A DNA stretch of 64,000 nt from Gnetum montanum (taxonomy: Eukaryota > Streptophyta > Gnetopsida > Gnetales > Gnetaceae). Both the position numbers and the translations under genes were made by a program. Of the stretch, positions 1-11,324 are shown piece after piece (the first letter of the stretch is position 1; each line of letters opens with the position of its first letter). The notes under the pieces were generated by a model, which did no database searches, had not been told where the DNA came from, and saw only the letters and a list, made by a program, of their open reading frames with translations. Location of the stretch: positions 327,504 to 391,503 of the forward strand of contig MNCI01019084.1 of the NCBI GenBank assembly GCA_015680685.1. Direction: 5' to 3'.

Positions 1-640
1 CAGTTCCTTGAGGTGGATTTCAGCTTGATTGTAGGCATTCAACCCATCAAAGATAGGTTGGCATACCTCGCCTCCTTCTCGGAGCTGGTGGAGTTCCTGG
101 TTTATCTTAGCCTTTGCGACTTGAATATGTTTCTCATTCACTTATTTTTGCAATCCCACTTGGTCCCTGTAGTGATTCTTGACTCTTTCAAATTTCAGGG
201 CCTCATTCTTTTAAGCAACAATTTCGATGGCAGATTTTTATCGTAAGGTTTGAACCTCCTCCATGGATAGATTTCGATTCTTAGGGGCCAACCTTCTCAC
301 ATTGGCATTCACCCTGGCTAGCTCTTCCTACTGTTGGTGAATAAAATTTTTCATATGCTCATTTTTAGCACCAACATTACACAGGCGATGGACCTCCATA
401 GTCAACCCAACATTCTCCTTATGAACGTTTGTTAAGTCCTTGTTTAAATAATATGCATGAGCGTCTGTTAAGGACTTATCAAAGATCACTGACTCTTGCT
501 CATCCTCAACTATGTGTAATATGATCTAAAGCTGTTGAAAAGCTTCATCATGGTTGAGCTCATGGTTGATGATTCCACCTCCTTGAAGTGAATTGATTTC
601 TCCTCTTCATGATCATGGACCCTTGTTAAGTTGATATTTT
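1..640 (-). pseudogene. ORF2 coiled-coil fragment, element A
   Basis: Read on the minus strand, this stretch gives a Glu/Lys/Gln-rich helical protein with short matches to the ORF2 copies at 20.8-21.4 kb and 33.2-33.4 kb, for example a KFERVK block and a VNEKHIQ block shared with the 21.2 kb copy. Several in-frame TAG and TAA codons interrupt it. It abuts the gag of the same element directly, whereas in element D gag and ORF2 are about 2 kb apart, so an internal deletion probably joined them near 640. Function unknown; it runs off the window start. Confidence 0.6.
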
Positions 641-1464
641 GGTCCTATTGAGTACTTTCAAGATTCTCCCATTTGGCTATTTCTCCTTCTTCTTTTGCTA
701 CCTACCTAATAAGCTCTTGGAATTGATGGGTTCATAGCTCATATAGTTGACCTTAGGTGTACATCCCTAGGATCCCCCTTGTTTCATTACAAAGCCCATC
801 TATGATATGGTACATTAGCCTTTCCTTGGAGAACCCATGGCCTGGGCAGTTTTTTAATAGTGCATAATATCTTTCTAAGGCCATGTCCAAGGTTTTATGT
901 TGCATTTGTTTCCATTCTTGGATTTGTCTCCTCAAGGCTAACACTCTCACATAGGTTTGATATCTTTCATTGAAGAGTTCTACAATTTTTGACCAACGTC
1001 GAATTGATTTTGATTTTAATGACCTATACCATACTTTTTGTTGGCCAACAAGTATAAGAGGAAAGATCTTAAGTTTTTCCCATCCATTATCAATGTCATT
1101 CCATACATAGGCATCATGGAAGGCTTGTAGATGATGTTGGGGATCTATATCATAGCCTCCTAAAAACATAGAAAAGTTGTTTAAGTCAAGCCTGAGTAGA
1201 TGGCTTTCATTACAATGCCTATGGGGTATTTGAATAGCCTCTTGTATTTCCGTTAAGCTTGTAGTGGCTAGTAGGGATTCATCATCACTAGGTATGTTAT
1301 GCAATTATGAGTTGGGATGATGTTGTTTATGTTGATGCTCATAAGAGACCCCTACATCAAATTGGGTACTCCCAAATTCATCCTCATTATCATATAATTT
1401 GCTGGTTCTCCAATGAGTTGCCCTAGTAGCTGTTGTGTTGTCATAGTCATGTGAGAGAGACATT
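641..1464 (-). pseudogene. Ty3/gypsy-type gag, element A
   Basis: The minus strand starts at ATG 1464 (MSLSHDYDN), like the gag start of element D at 27629 (MSLSQGGDN). After one stop near 1305 it is open to 753. The core is a retrotransposon gag domain: DPQHHLQAFHDAY, then KVWYRSL, LFNERYQTYVRV and YHIIDGLCNETRGILGMY. Gag forms the cytoplasmic particle that packages the RNA. The tail after 753 keeps VAKEEGE, shared with element E. No protease or polymerase follows. The stop and the junction with ORF2 make this a relic. Confidence 0.8.
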
Positions 1465-1583
1465 ATTGTGAACTATGTGTGACTTAATTGAATTTAATTT
1501 AATTTCTTTTCTAAAGAATATATCGTTAATACTTGTTATAGTGATCTTGTATGACATAGCTAATCTAGATAATTAGCACCATC

Positions 1584-1600
1584 CCTAGCAACGACGCCAA
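1584..1600 (-). promoter_or_regulatory. Primer-binding site, tRNA-Asp type
   Basis: Immediately inside the LTR, the minus strand reads TTGGCGTCGTTGCTAGGGA. Plant tRNA-Asp ends in CCCCGGCAACGGCGCCA, and its complement TGGCGCCGTTGCCGGGG matches this with a few transitions. Athila-type Ty3/gypsy elements use the same primer. Confidence 0.75.
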
Positions 1601-2539
1601 TGATGAGTGGTGAGGTACCCCTACACTCAACCATACGAATATAAGCGTTCATGCACGATCTGGTCGAAATTCATGGACAAGCTAGTTGTGGTATCTAGAT
1701 AGTTACACATTGATCGTAGTTTGTTGTCTTCCCACATGGACTAGTATTTGCTTTGTCACGTATGGTTTAGTCTAGAGTGAAACATATGATGTGATCCTAA
1801 ACTAATGCTATTCTTAGAGACAATGGAAAATAATATTGATTAAACTAATGAGCAATAGGAAATTAAGTCTAAGCTAGCCTAAGTGCGATGAGCATCTATT
1901 CCTTAATCATCTATACACATCTTGGACCTCATGCATGACTACTATTAGGATTACCAAGTGTAGGTCCTAGGTACGGTATGAGGTTACCAAGTAGTCATAC
2001 TTAAATGCTCATGACTAAGTCATACTCATTTAGAAGTTAACAACAAGAATAGTAAATGATGGTAAAGAAATATTAACTAAGAAAATAATAATTAACAATA
2101 ATAATTAAAAATAATAATTAAATATTTAAAACTGAGTGAATACTGCAATGATGAAGTAATCTCGATCTTTATTGTTGATCATGTGCGTGTCCAAGTATGC
2201 CACACTCAAATAAAGGTTCCATACAAGTACAAGAATCACACTACGGGCATGCCCTTTGGCAAATAGTCTAACTCCTATAGAAACAAACTGCAAGGGCTTT
2301 GCTACAACTACTAGAAAGATGCCTAAGTGCAGTGGGTGCACACTTATTTATAGCTAAAAGTAGACTTTGCATAAATGGGGCCGCGTCGACGCATGGGTGG
2401 ATGCATCGATAGGGCCACATATATGGGGCCCCATATACATGGCCTAGTTAACACAGCCCCAATATCGGGGATCCAATATCGGGACCTATCAGACCAGGGG
2501 TTTGATAATAGGGCTCCAATAACTCGCCCTGACAGACCA
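1601..2539 (-). repeat. 5' LTR of element A
   Basis: The LTR ends at 1601 in CTCATCA (minus sense) and begins near 2539 with a decayed form of TGATGAGTCATG. The R/U5 part matches the LTRs at 26.6, 34.2, 48.8 and 61.7 kb. The U3 end holds GATATTGG-like motifs upstream of a TATA-like TATAAATA near 2350. It is about 940 bp, slightly longer than the 888-bp relatives. Confidence 0.8.
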
Positions 2540-2591
2540 TGACTCATTTATTTCTCCAAAAGAGACAACCTAAGCTTGTAACCTTGCATGG

Positions 2592-4002
2592 GTGGTCAAC
2601 ATTATAAAAAAAATGAAGAATCTATTTGAAAATATTCAAAAAAAAATCCTCACACTAGCCAATGATGATCCCACTATTTTTAGAAATAAGAAGGAACATT
2701 GGTGCAACATTGATCTAAAAGAAAATGTAAAGATCAAAGCCAAAGCTCACCATATAGGAATGTCTCCTTCCTTAAAACAAGAATGTGACAAAGAAATAGC
2801 TACTATGAAAGAAGAAAAGCTTATATAGCCAAACACTAGCATGTTTTCTTACACTACTTTCTTAGTTAACAAAAAGGAAAAAATGTAAGAGGAAAGAAAT
2901 AGTTGGTAGTCAATTATAAGCCATTGAATGATATAGTAAAATCTGCACAACATCTAATTTCCAGTAAGGATGATTTATTCGAAAAACTGGTTCACACACA
3001 TGTGTATTCTAAGTTTGACCTCATATATGGGTTTTGGAAAATTTAATTATAGCCACAAGATAGGTGGAAAATGGCATTTATGGTTCCTAGAGGATTATAT
3101 GAATTGATGGTTCTTCTTTTCAGCCTAAAAATGATCCCATCCATGCATGGATGGTATCTTTAGCCCTTATCCATTCATCATGCTTTATATTGATGATATT
3201 CTTATTATGTGAAAAAATCCAAAGGAACATCTAGAACATTTGGAAGTTTTCTTCCATATTGTAGATCAAAATGGTTTAGTCCTCTCATGAACCACAATGT
3301 AAATATCTAAATAAAAAATAGAATTCTTAGGATTGGAAAGTGCTCAAGGAACAATCACCTTACAGGATCATATTTTAAAATATATCAGTCAATTTCAAAA
3401 TAAACTTAAAGAGAAAATGCAACTTCAAAGATTCCTAGGATGCAAAAATTATTTCTTAAGATTTTATAAGGACCTAGCCAGAGATAGGAAACTCCTAAAT
3501 GAATAGCTAGGACAAAATCCTCCTCCTTGAACCCAAAACCATAGTCAAATGGTTACTCACATAAAACAACAATGTGTCCATCTACCTAAACTACAACTAC
3601 CATCTAATGGATGTTTAATCATAGAAATAGATGCTTCTTATGAATTTTGGGAAGCTACACTCAAAGAGGAAAAGGAAAAGGTAATAAGAATATGCATATA
3701 TGCATTTGGGAAATTTAATCCTACCCAGCTCAACTATCATAGCACTCATAAAGAGCTATTGGACATAGTTAAGGGCATTGAAAAATTTAGGCTATTTGTC
3801 TAGATCCAACACTTCATTTTCCATAGTGATCTAAAGAATTTCAACAAGTATCTTTCCTCTAAATCATTAAACAAGGTTTCACATACTAGGTTAATTAGAT
3901 GGGATTTATTTCTTACTAATATTGAGTTTGCTATAGAATATATAGATGGAAAACATAATAGTTTGGTATATTTCTTAACTAGAGAGTTTCAACTCTCTAG
4001 TT
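2592..4002 (+). pseudogene. Endogenous caulimovirid reverse transcriptase-RNase H relic
   Basis: Fragments in one direction follow the reverse transcriptase to RNase H order. A segment with HIGMSP and ECDKEI precedes an NYKPLND block near 2915. Then come FDLIYGFW near 3013, the catalytic YIDD at 3186-3197, QRFLGC near 3430, an RNase H start with IDASYEFW at about 3625, the NYHSTHKELL block at about 3737, and FLTREF at about 3975. HIGMSP, QRFLGC, the NYHS block and FLTREF are typical of Caulimoviridae rather than Ty3/gypsy. Many stops and shifts make it non-functional. No movement or coat protein region is visible upstream. It is an integrated viral relic; the genus is not determined. Confidence 0.82.
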
Positions 4003-4229
4003 AAGCCTACTAATATTTTTTATTGATTAATTTTTGTAGATATTCTAAACCAAGAAGGATGGTTACTTAGGTCTTCATAAAGAATAAGAGCCTGCAGAGC
4101 TAATGAAATCTACATGCCAACCTTGGAACAAGAAACTAAAAGAATTCGCCATGGTGTAGACTTCACAATTCTTAGGACCTTCTTCTATTTTGAAGATCAT
4201 GTTGGAAGAATCAAATAACTAAATTATTA

Positions 4230-4932
4230 TCCTATGATCCATCTAATTATTACTACCACCTTTGTTGAAATGACTAATCTAAATTTTGATCCACATCCTC
4301 CACAGTTTGGTGATAATGAAGGTGATGAAGGTGCTTATACAATTGATAATCTCCTACATTGGCCTTTGTATTAGCCTAGCCCATTCCATAATTACCATAT
4401 AGAAATTAACAAATGGGTAGGTCCCAATGAAATCTTCTGGCAATGGTGGGATAAGTATGGACACACTCCCCATTACTAATCTCCCACTTAGTCAAGAAAT
4501 CTATTCAAAAGATGCAATGAGTATCATGGAGACTTCATCTATTATAGTGACCTTCAAGCAAGAGGCTAGCACACATTAACCTATGGTGAAAACCCCCACT
4601 ATTTTCTAGTTAACTGAATTACTTGAAGAATTGATTGGGCTAATCCATGGGGTTATGCATTCTTTCGAGACACCTACACTAGTAATAAACAGGATATTGA
4701 GAAATATTTCTAGGAACATGATAAGCTAAATCCAAGGACACTCAATCTCAAGATGCTAGATCAAAGGATCTTGCATGCCTATGCTAATAGTATAGGATAT
4801 CAAATCTTGGATTTCCTCTATGATGGACCTCCATCATCTTTCTTTACACCTCCTTCTGCTCATCCATGGAGCCTACTAGAAGATGATTATGTCAACTCAA
4901 ATGAAGGATATGACTTCCTTAGTGATGCATAA
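4230..4932 (+). pseudogene. Unknown ORF downstream of viral RNase H
   Basis: One frame stays mostly readable after the RNase H. It has aromatic-rich pieces such as IFWQWWDKYGHTPHY near 4435 and, after several stops and a shift, a final open run from about 4710 to a TAA at 4930. I do not recognise a family. Its place after RNase H and before the viral promoter fits the extra 3' ORF that some endogenous caulimovirids carry. Function unknown. Confidence 0.5.
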
Positions 4933-5039
4933 TTATACTAAGAGTGTCATGCTCTATAAAAGTATGTCTATGTATGTCATGTTACTTTTCTAAAGTAGCT
5001 TTTGTAAAGTAGATTCCTTTGTGATACGGTTCAATAGTG

Positions 5040-5282
5040 CGGTGATTATGTAAATGCACTACCAACAACGTTGTAGAAACTCCTATAAAAGGAGCAGTCT
5101 GAATCACTTAAGAGGCATTAAAAGAGAGATTGCAAGAAATGTTCATAGCACATTGCAAGCATTTCTTCCAAGCATCCCTTAAGTGCTTGAGTCTGTAACT
5201 CTATTTTTGGGCAGTGTAAATAAATAGAATCTTTCAAATTTATTATATTATCTTTACTATAACCAACTTGGAGCAACGTAAG
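5040..5282 (+). promoter_or_regulatory. Caulimovirid pregenomic promoter and leader relic
   Basis: A TATAAAAGG box lies at 5084-5092, inside CTCCTATAAAAGGAGCAG, a short self-complementary setting. A purine-rich leader follows, then AATAAA at 5219-5224. TATA, short leader and poly(A) signal in the intergenic region after the last viral ORF is the usual caulimovirid layout. The leader then runs into LTR sequence at about 5283. Confidence 0.55.
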
Positions 5283-5989
5283 ATTTGAAATATTTCTTTG
5301 AGTTCCTATAGTAGGAGTTAGAAAGTGTACAAATCTTTATTCGAGCACTATTGTACTTGAACCACACTAGTGTGTTTGGCAATAAAGACGAGCTTTTTGA
5401 TCAAACCTTGCAGCACTTAGAATAGATGAATGATTTGTTTATGTATTTATTATTTTCATTATTTATGGCATTAATTAAGCTAAATTAGACTTTTAGAAAT
5501 CAATCAATTAATTAATCTAAATAAACTAATCACATAAGTACAATTTCTTTGAGCATAAGCACATATTTTCTTCGTAATCCTGGTAGTGCTATTTCTTGGT
5601 GTGCCTAGTAGCATAGTGCTTAATAACCTAGCAATGGATATCTGGGTTTAGGATGTGTATGGAAAGTGGGACTAGATCCTTATGTTAGGACTAGTTAGAG
5701 ATTAGTTAATTAGTTAAACTAAATTAGTTAAATTACTTCATCTCTCTAATTTAAGCACCAAAGAACATAAAACAAAAAACCATAAAAATAATATGCCTTA
5801 ATTATACTTAGCCATGCCATGTGCATCATAAGTGTAATTGGGAAAACAATGAATGACCTTTAGGGCAACGTTCACTTCCTAGAAGACTAGTGTATCAAAA
5901 ACTATAGAGTTTATAGAATTCAACCAAATTGTGTGTGAATACTTCATGATTTATATGGTTGGGAATAGGGGTACCTCAGCCACTCATCA
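5283..5989 (+). repeat. 5' LTR of element B/C, U3 missing
   Basis: Close match to 22345-23064, including the AATAAAGA block in R and the terminal CTCATCA. About 150 bp at the 5' side (the U3 and its promoter) are absent; caulimovirid leader lies there instead. Confidence 0.8.
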
Positions 5990-6008
5990 TTGGCATTGTT
6001 TTTGGGGA
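5990..6008 (+). promoter_or_regulatory. Primer-binding site, tRNA-Asp type
   Basis: TTGGCATTGTTTTTGGGGA follows the LTR end and matches the tRNA-Asp primer site allowing for C-to-T changes. Confidence 0.6.
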
Positions 6009-6024
6009 CTCTATTTGTTGAAAC

Positions 6025-8585
6025 ATGCGCTATCTAGGATTTGTGAATATTATTAATATCATTGGACAAACCCAAGGTCAACATCACTCTCACATGACAT
6101 ATAATTACAAAAGCATAGTGATATTTTATTTGTTTGCAAACTATCTTCTTTTTGTAGGGATGAAGATGTCAAACCTTCAGTCCCACAACAATGCAAAGTG
6201 GTATATACTCATCTTGATGAGTATGTACCTAACTTCACCTTCATCCTACATTAGGATAAGTAACTACAATGGTGTGACATGGAGGGCAACATTGTAATGC
6301 CTCGTGATCGATCTATGCTCGTGATGCTACTCCACACTCTTAAGAAGTGAGGCATCCAAGATCTTCAAGAGGAATATGTTGTGCATGACTATGCCTACTA
6401 GGATGACCATCCCATTGAAACATAATTCTAGTGAGATCAATACCAGGAGAAGCATCATGAGGTTGTGAAGGAGAAACAATTCACCAATTCCTTGTTCCTG
6501 CTAAACCCAGATGATAATGAGGGCCCTTTCTTTAAAGGCTCTTAACATGAAAGATCTCCACCCATGGCTACTGATGATGGGGATGTAAACTTGAATCTAC
6601 ATTCTACTATAAACATTTTGAGTTTAGGAAAAGATGGTAGTTAGAGTAAGAGCTTGGGCATGCATTAAGATAATAAGAAATCTGATGAACATGGCCATGA
6701 TAATTGAAGGGATGTTGGTAGACACCATGGTGGTGGTAGTTCTCCTTTCTCTTCATCCTCTTCATTTGCATCCTCTTCTTCCTCTTCTTCTAGCTTTGAA
6801 AGATGTCACAAAATAAATAACCATTATGGAGGTGCTCGATGGGACAATAATACAAACCACCAAGCTCGTAATAAATGAAGGGGTAACAGAGGACATCATT
6901 TATGACAACACAATAATGTGAATGATGAGCCTTTATTGGCAACTTGAAGTATGCTTAACATTGTGGAGGTAGCTAAGATCTCAACTAGGCATGTGAGAGA
7001 TAGTTAGATCAAGCACTTAGACATGAACAATATCCAAAAATTTGAAGGGGGATATAACTTTGATATGCAAACACATCTACAAGCTTTCTACGATGCTTGT
7101 GCCTTATAGAACATTGAAAATGATTGGCAAAAATTGAAGCTATTCCCAAAGACACTCATCAAGGAGGCTAAAAGCTAATACTGATCCTTAGAGCCAAAAT
7201 TTATCTACCAATGGAGTACAATGCTTGAGCTATTTAATGACAAATATCAAATGTACTCTAGAGTGTCCAATCTAAGAAGGAAAATTCAGGGCTTGAAATA
7301 GAGAATACATGAACCCTTGGATGTCATCATGGGTAGATATTATTCTCTCTTAAACTGATGCCCTAGCCATGGTTATTCTCAGATGGAACAACTTTGCCAA
7401 ATCATAGATGCGCTCATAGAAAAAACCAAAAGAACTCTTGCGATTTATGCCCAAGGGAGACTATCTGAACTAAGAGCTTATCAGATATAAAGGATGATAG
7501 AGTAGGTTGAAAAAGAAGAAGGTGAGTTATGAAAAATGAAAAGTGCAAAAGAATATAATAGGGACCCTTCCATTAGGAAAAGAAAGATCCAATTCTATGA
7601 TGAGGCAGAGTCAACACTTGATGAGGTGGTGAATAGGAAAACCTTGACCATCCAAAAATCTATTTCTAATATTTTAAAAAAGGTTGATAAATTATTGGAC
7701 TCTTTGGATAAAAAATTTCAAATTTCTATAAATATTGTGGAAGCATCCAAAGAGCAGAACAGTGATCATGACTATAGGAGACGAAAAGAAGCTGAACATG
7801 CCTACCAAAGAGTTAAGGGAAAAGCTACTACAATAGAAGAAGTTGTGGGGATAGACTTTGATGATGATGATGGATGTGACATTTATCAATATGAAAATTG
7901 TAAGGGATGTTGCCCTGTGGTGTCACACTTACAAGAGTCTAGGATGTACATATTGAATCCTCAACTAGCACAGAGATAAGCACCTAAACGATTACCTTAG
8001 CCTCAAGGCAATTCAAGGAAATTTCACCAGCAACAATAAGCTTACTACCCAAGTGGAGCTCTACCATAATCATATGAAAAATATCAATAGTGGCACCAAA
8101 CAAAGTTGTGGGGAATACCACTGCCAAAATAGAAATACCCTTATAGGCAACTAGATCCATATGGGTACTATGTTCAGAAACCTATTTCTCCAAAAAGCTA
8201 TATGAGCCATGCATCATTCTAGCATCATTATTACCCTCTGTAGTACCATCAAACTCATTCATCGTCTACTCAAGGAAATAACCCATATCCATATCATTCT
8301 TCGCATGTGTCCATGCAAGATGAAATTCCTCCACAGCTACAGCAACAAAATGCTACGAGGGCTATAAATATACAACTAGCTTTCCAGCTAAGTGGTTTAG
8401 ATAATTAATCTAGGAAATGATCATTTTTTTGATCTAACAATCGCCCAAACCCTCACAACCTAATACGACTAGTCATCCTATATCTTTAACACCCTTATCC
8501 TCTACATTAAACACATTCAAGTGTCCTTCAAATCAAATGTCACCTCAAATCTACATTGTGATGTTAACTCATGTTGTTCTTGATT
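6025..8585 (+). pseudogene. gag of element B/C
   Basis: Degenerate gag co-linear with that of element E (53.8-56.4 kb). A YVPNFTFILH block at about 6223 matches E's YVPEFTFILH. A Glu/His-rich linker follows. The gag core at 7020-7480 has KFEGGYNFD and a FYDACAL-like stretch. An open piece at 7536-7979 ends in CCPVVSHLQESRMYILNP, close to E's GCFPIISHLQESRVFALNP. Pro/Gln-rich sequence follows to about 8570, then homology to E stops at 8585, where J begins. Numerous stops; no protease visible on this side. Confidence 0.75.
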
Positions 8586-8587
8586 GT

Positions 8588-9065
8588 GATGTTAAGCATG
8601 TGGTGTTGTTAGTTTAACGTCATTGCGGACTGTGAAGGTAATGGGTTAAAACTACTAATTTAGGGTCTTTTCGGACCCTAAGGGGTGCAACTACACTAGG
8701 ATTTCTAGTTTAAGGTCTTTTCAGACCCTTAATCAAAAAAAAATATTATTATTTTTGTTTTTAGGAAGGTAAGTAGTTGGCTTGAAGCATGTCAAGGCTT
8801 TAATGCTAATAGTGCTATGATGTCGTGGCAGGCATGTTATGCTATTCAGGACGTTCTACATTAATCGGAGAGAGAGAGGCAAGTTTTCCCATCTTGGAAT
8901 TACAGCCATAAATATGGGTTAAACCCTATCAATTTTGCTAATTTATTCATAAAGCATAGAGCCCTCATCATAGCACAAGGCAATTTCTGAGTGCAAAGCA
9001 ATTATGTTGATCGATTAGCAAGGTGAATTTCTATAGTGAAGGGTGTAAATCTACAAGTGGGACCA
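8588..9065 (+). other. Left edge of J insertion, no gene seen
   Basis: Homology to element E ends at about 8587. Two related hairpins follow: one around GGGTCTTTTCGGACCC (about 8669-8684), the next around GGTCTTTTCAGACC (about 8715-8728), with an A-rich run after them. They could be terminator-like, or repeats of the inserted element. I could not find a copy of the 18.2 kb LTR here. Confidence 0.4.
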
Positions 9066-9700
9066 TGGCTCCTAAGACTCATTTGGCACTTGCAAAAGTT
9101 GAGGAGGTGAATAAGACCCTGAGGCATGCACCACAAGTGTGAGTTCTAGCACAGAAGAGCACACCGCTGACCTAGTAAGTTTCTATGTCTCCTTCACTCT
9201 TTTCATTTTGCACCTTCTACTATTTTTTGCTTTGGTTTTGTGTCCTATCTATTTCTCTATCTGTGTTTTCTATGGTCACATTATTTTAGCCTTTGTATCA
9301 CCACAGTTGCCATTTCATTCATGGCTGATGCGCAGACATTTTGTCATGGTTGAATGTAAGGCTGCTGAGACCACCACCATCATGGTTTTCGTAATCGTGG
9401 GGGCTAGGGTAGTTTAGGTTGCTTGATCCTAGCATGCCATAACGTAAAACCCTTGGGAGGGCTCATTCATGTGTGATGTGGTTACGCGACATGTGTTTTG
9501 TTTAGGTATGTCGTCAGTTGTTTTGCTACTATGCTAGGCTATTCACATGCTCCTGCTATGCTAGGATCCCACACTCTTACTACGCTATGTATGGACAGAG
9601 GGTTATGCTATGCTATATGTATGGGCTACTAGATGCTACTATGTTGCACATGTATTGTGTTCAAGTGTGATGCTAATATTTGTTTAATGCATTGTGCAAG

Positions 9701-10523
9701 GCGGGACCAAGGTCCCAGCTGATCATTTTGGACAGTGGAGGGGTCCTGTGCCATGTGAGAAAACCTATGGCCAATGCTTCTCCTCCCCAGATATGTTTGG
9801 TAGATCGAGCGGTTTGGTTCAGGGAAGGGGCACAAGAATTCTTACAATTCCTTCTTGACCACTTTAGTGTGATCATTTGGTCTTCTCTAGAGGAGGAGTC
9901 ATCTGACATAATAGAAGCCATGCTGCTAGGGGCAAATTAGGGCATCCTGAGATATTTTACCGATGAAGCAGTCATGAGCAAACAGGGAGAGGGATCCAGC
10001 CAACACTCGACGAGGTTGAGGCATTTAGCCTAGATCTGGGACATGCTGGAATTCAAATGCTACCACCAGTACAACACATTGTTTCTCACATGCCACATGG
10101 CAACGTACTTTCAAAACCCACAGGGGACTATCTATTATGCTGGCGGTTGAGTTTTGCATCTTTGCTTTGCTTCGTTGTGCAACGCTAGCCATACCTGGCC
10201 AAATGCTAATAGTGTGTGTTTGTCACTAGGTTCTATATTGATGATGATGGGGTTCACGACTAGTCAAGTCTACTGGCTACAGTGCAGCTAGCCCTATAGG
10301 AGTTTGCTTCTACCAAGAACTTGTGGGCAGGTATGATTTGTCAGTGAAAGGGAGAGTACTGTACCTACTTATGCACATTCTACATTCTTTACAATCAATG
10401 TAGGGAGAAGGGTTGGCTGGATAAGGAGTGGAAAGAACCCTTCAAATAGGTCATAGTTGAAGCGGCTCTGATTGAACTCCCACTGTTCCCATTATCGTAT
10501 AGACCTAGTGGGTCAAGAGGCAG
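9701..10523 (+). pseudogene. FCP1/NIF-like HAD phosphatase domain in the J gene
   Basis: Exons 2-4 of the chimeric gene. LIILDSGGVLCH stands where FCP1/NIF HAD domains have the nucleophile motif. FREGAQEFLQFLLDHF, then VIIWSSLEEE, fit the next two conserved blocks (R-G-EFL-F-HF and V-IW-S). Downstream, FKCYHQYNTLFL and TYFQNPQGTIYY fit the late acidic-loop region, and IDDDG in exon 3 fits its end. The second Asp of the DxD catalytic motif is Gly, so phosphatase activity would be doubtful even before decay. Stops at 9938 and about 10030. The family assignment is by eye from motif order. Confidence 0.6.
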
Positions 10524-10604
10524 GTGCCGCATGCTCAAGTTTTTTTGTAATCTTTGCATTCTCTATAGTGTTATGCTAAGTGTGTTTTATGGAAATTTTT
10601 GTAG

Positions 10605-11324
10605 GGGTGAAGAAACCTCGTGAGGTGAGCCAAAGCTGGTTAGAATGAGGGGCCCTGGACTCCTTGCTCAAGGAAGTTTGAAAGGAAGGGCTTATGGATC
10701 TTTTCATGGCTCCGAATTCGAGCGTCTTTGCCATCGAGATGCTTTCCTTGGACAACTCCTTCTCTGGGAGGGTGAGTCATTTTCGCATGTATGTGTAGGG
10801 TGTGTGGGTGGTCATTGAAATCAATGACCAGTTATTTGTGAATCTGTTCAACGTCCCTGCTGATGGCACCTTTGTAGTGTTGAAGGGAAAACAAGAGTTA
10901 ACCCTTCATAAGTAGCATATCAAAGAGTGGTTGAGGCTCACCAAAGAACAAAAAGGGTTCCCCATGGAAAAGCTTAACGATAGCCTTTCCATGGGGATTT
11001 ACCTGATCTTTCGTGCCCACACATTCTCTCAACTACTCACCCAAGGGAAGGTCCTAGGGCTTGAGTAGGCTTGGGTAATGCGAGAGGTTATGGAAGAAGG
11101 GGCCCATTACAACTGGGCCAGTTTCTTATGTAGTGGCTTGCAAACTAAAATTTTGGGGCTCCGTGAGCAAATGGAGTCTCGCTCTAACATACACTATGTC
11201 TTCTACATAGGCTGTCTAAACTACTTCGCGAAGTTCCTGGTGGTCCAGGAGGATGGAGTCTAGTCCATGCGAGATCTCAATCAGATTCCCAAGCCATGGA
11301 TTCGACAGGTCCTCCAGACTATGT
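10605..11324 (+). pseudogene. Middle domain of the J gene, plant-transposon-protein-like
   Basis: Long exon with VWVVIEINDQLFVNLFNVP, then HIKEWL, then IYLIFRAHTF and a final VFYIGCLNYF. The order (a short GVWV-type strand, an LF-VP motif, an EWL helix) resembles the 'putative plant transposon protein' segments often annotated next to plant LTR elements. That match is tentative. Three stops are TAG in positions where Gln or Trp would read naturally. Confidence 0.4.

Noticed and set aside
2592-4002. Ty3/gypsy pol for the 2.6-4.0 kb fragment
   Set aside because: Motif wording (FLTREF, QRFLGC, NYHS block) and the downstream promoter fit a caulimovirid better, and no integrase follows.
8588-9065. 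3' LTR of J
   Set aside because: I looked for similarity to 18225-19840 and found none.
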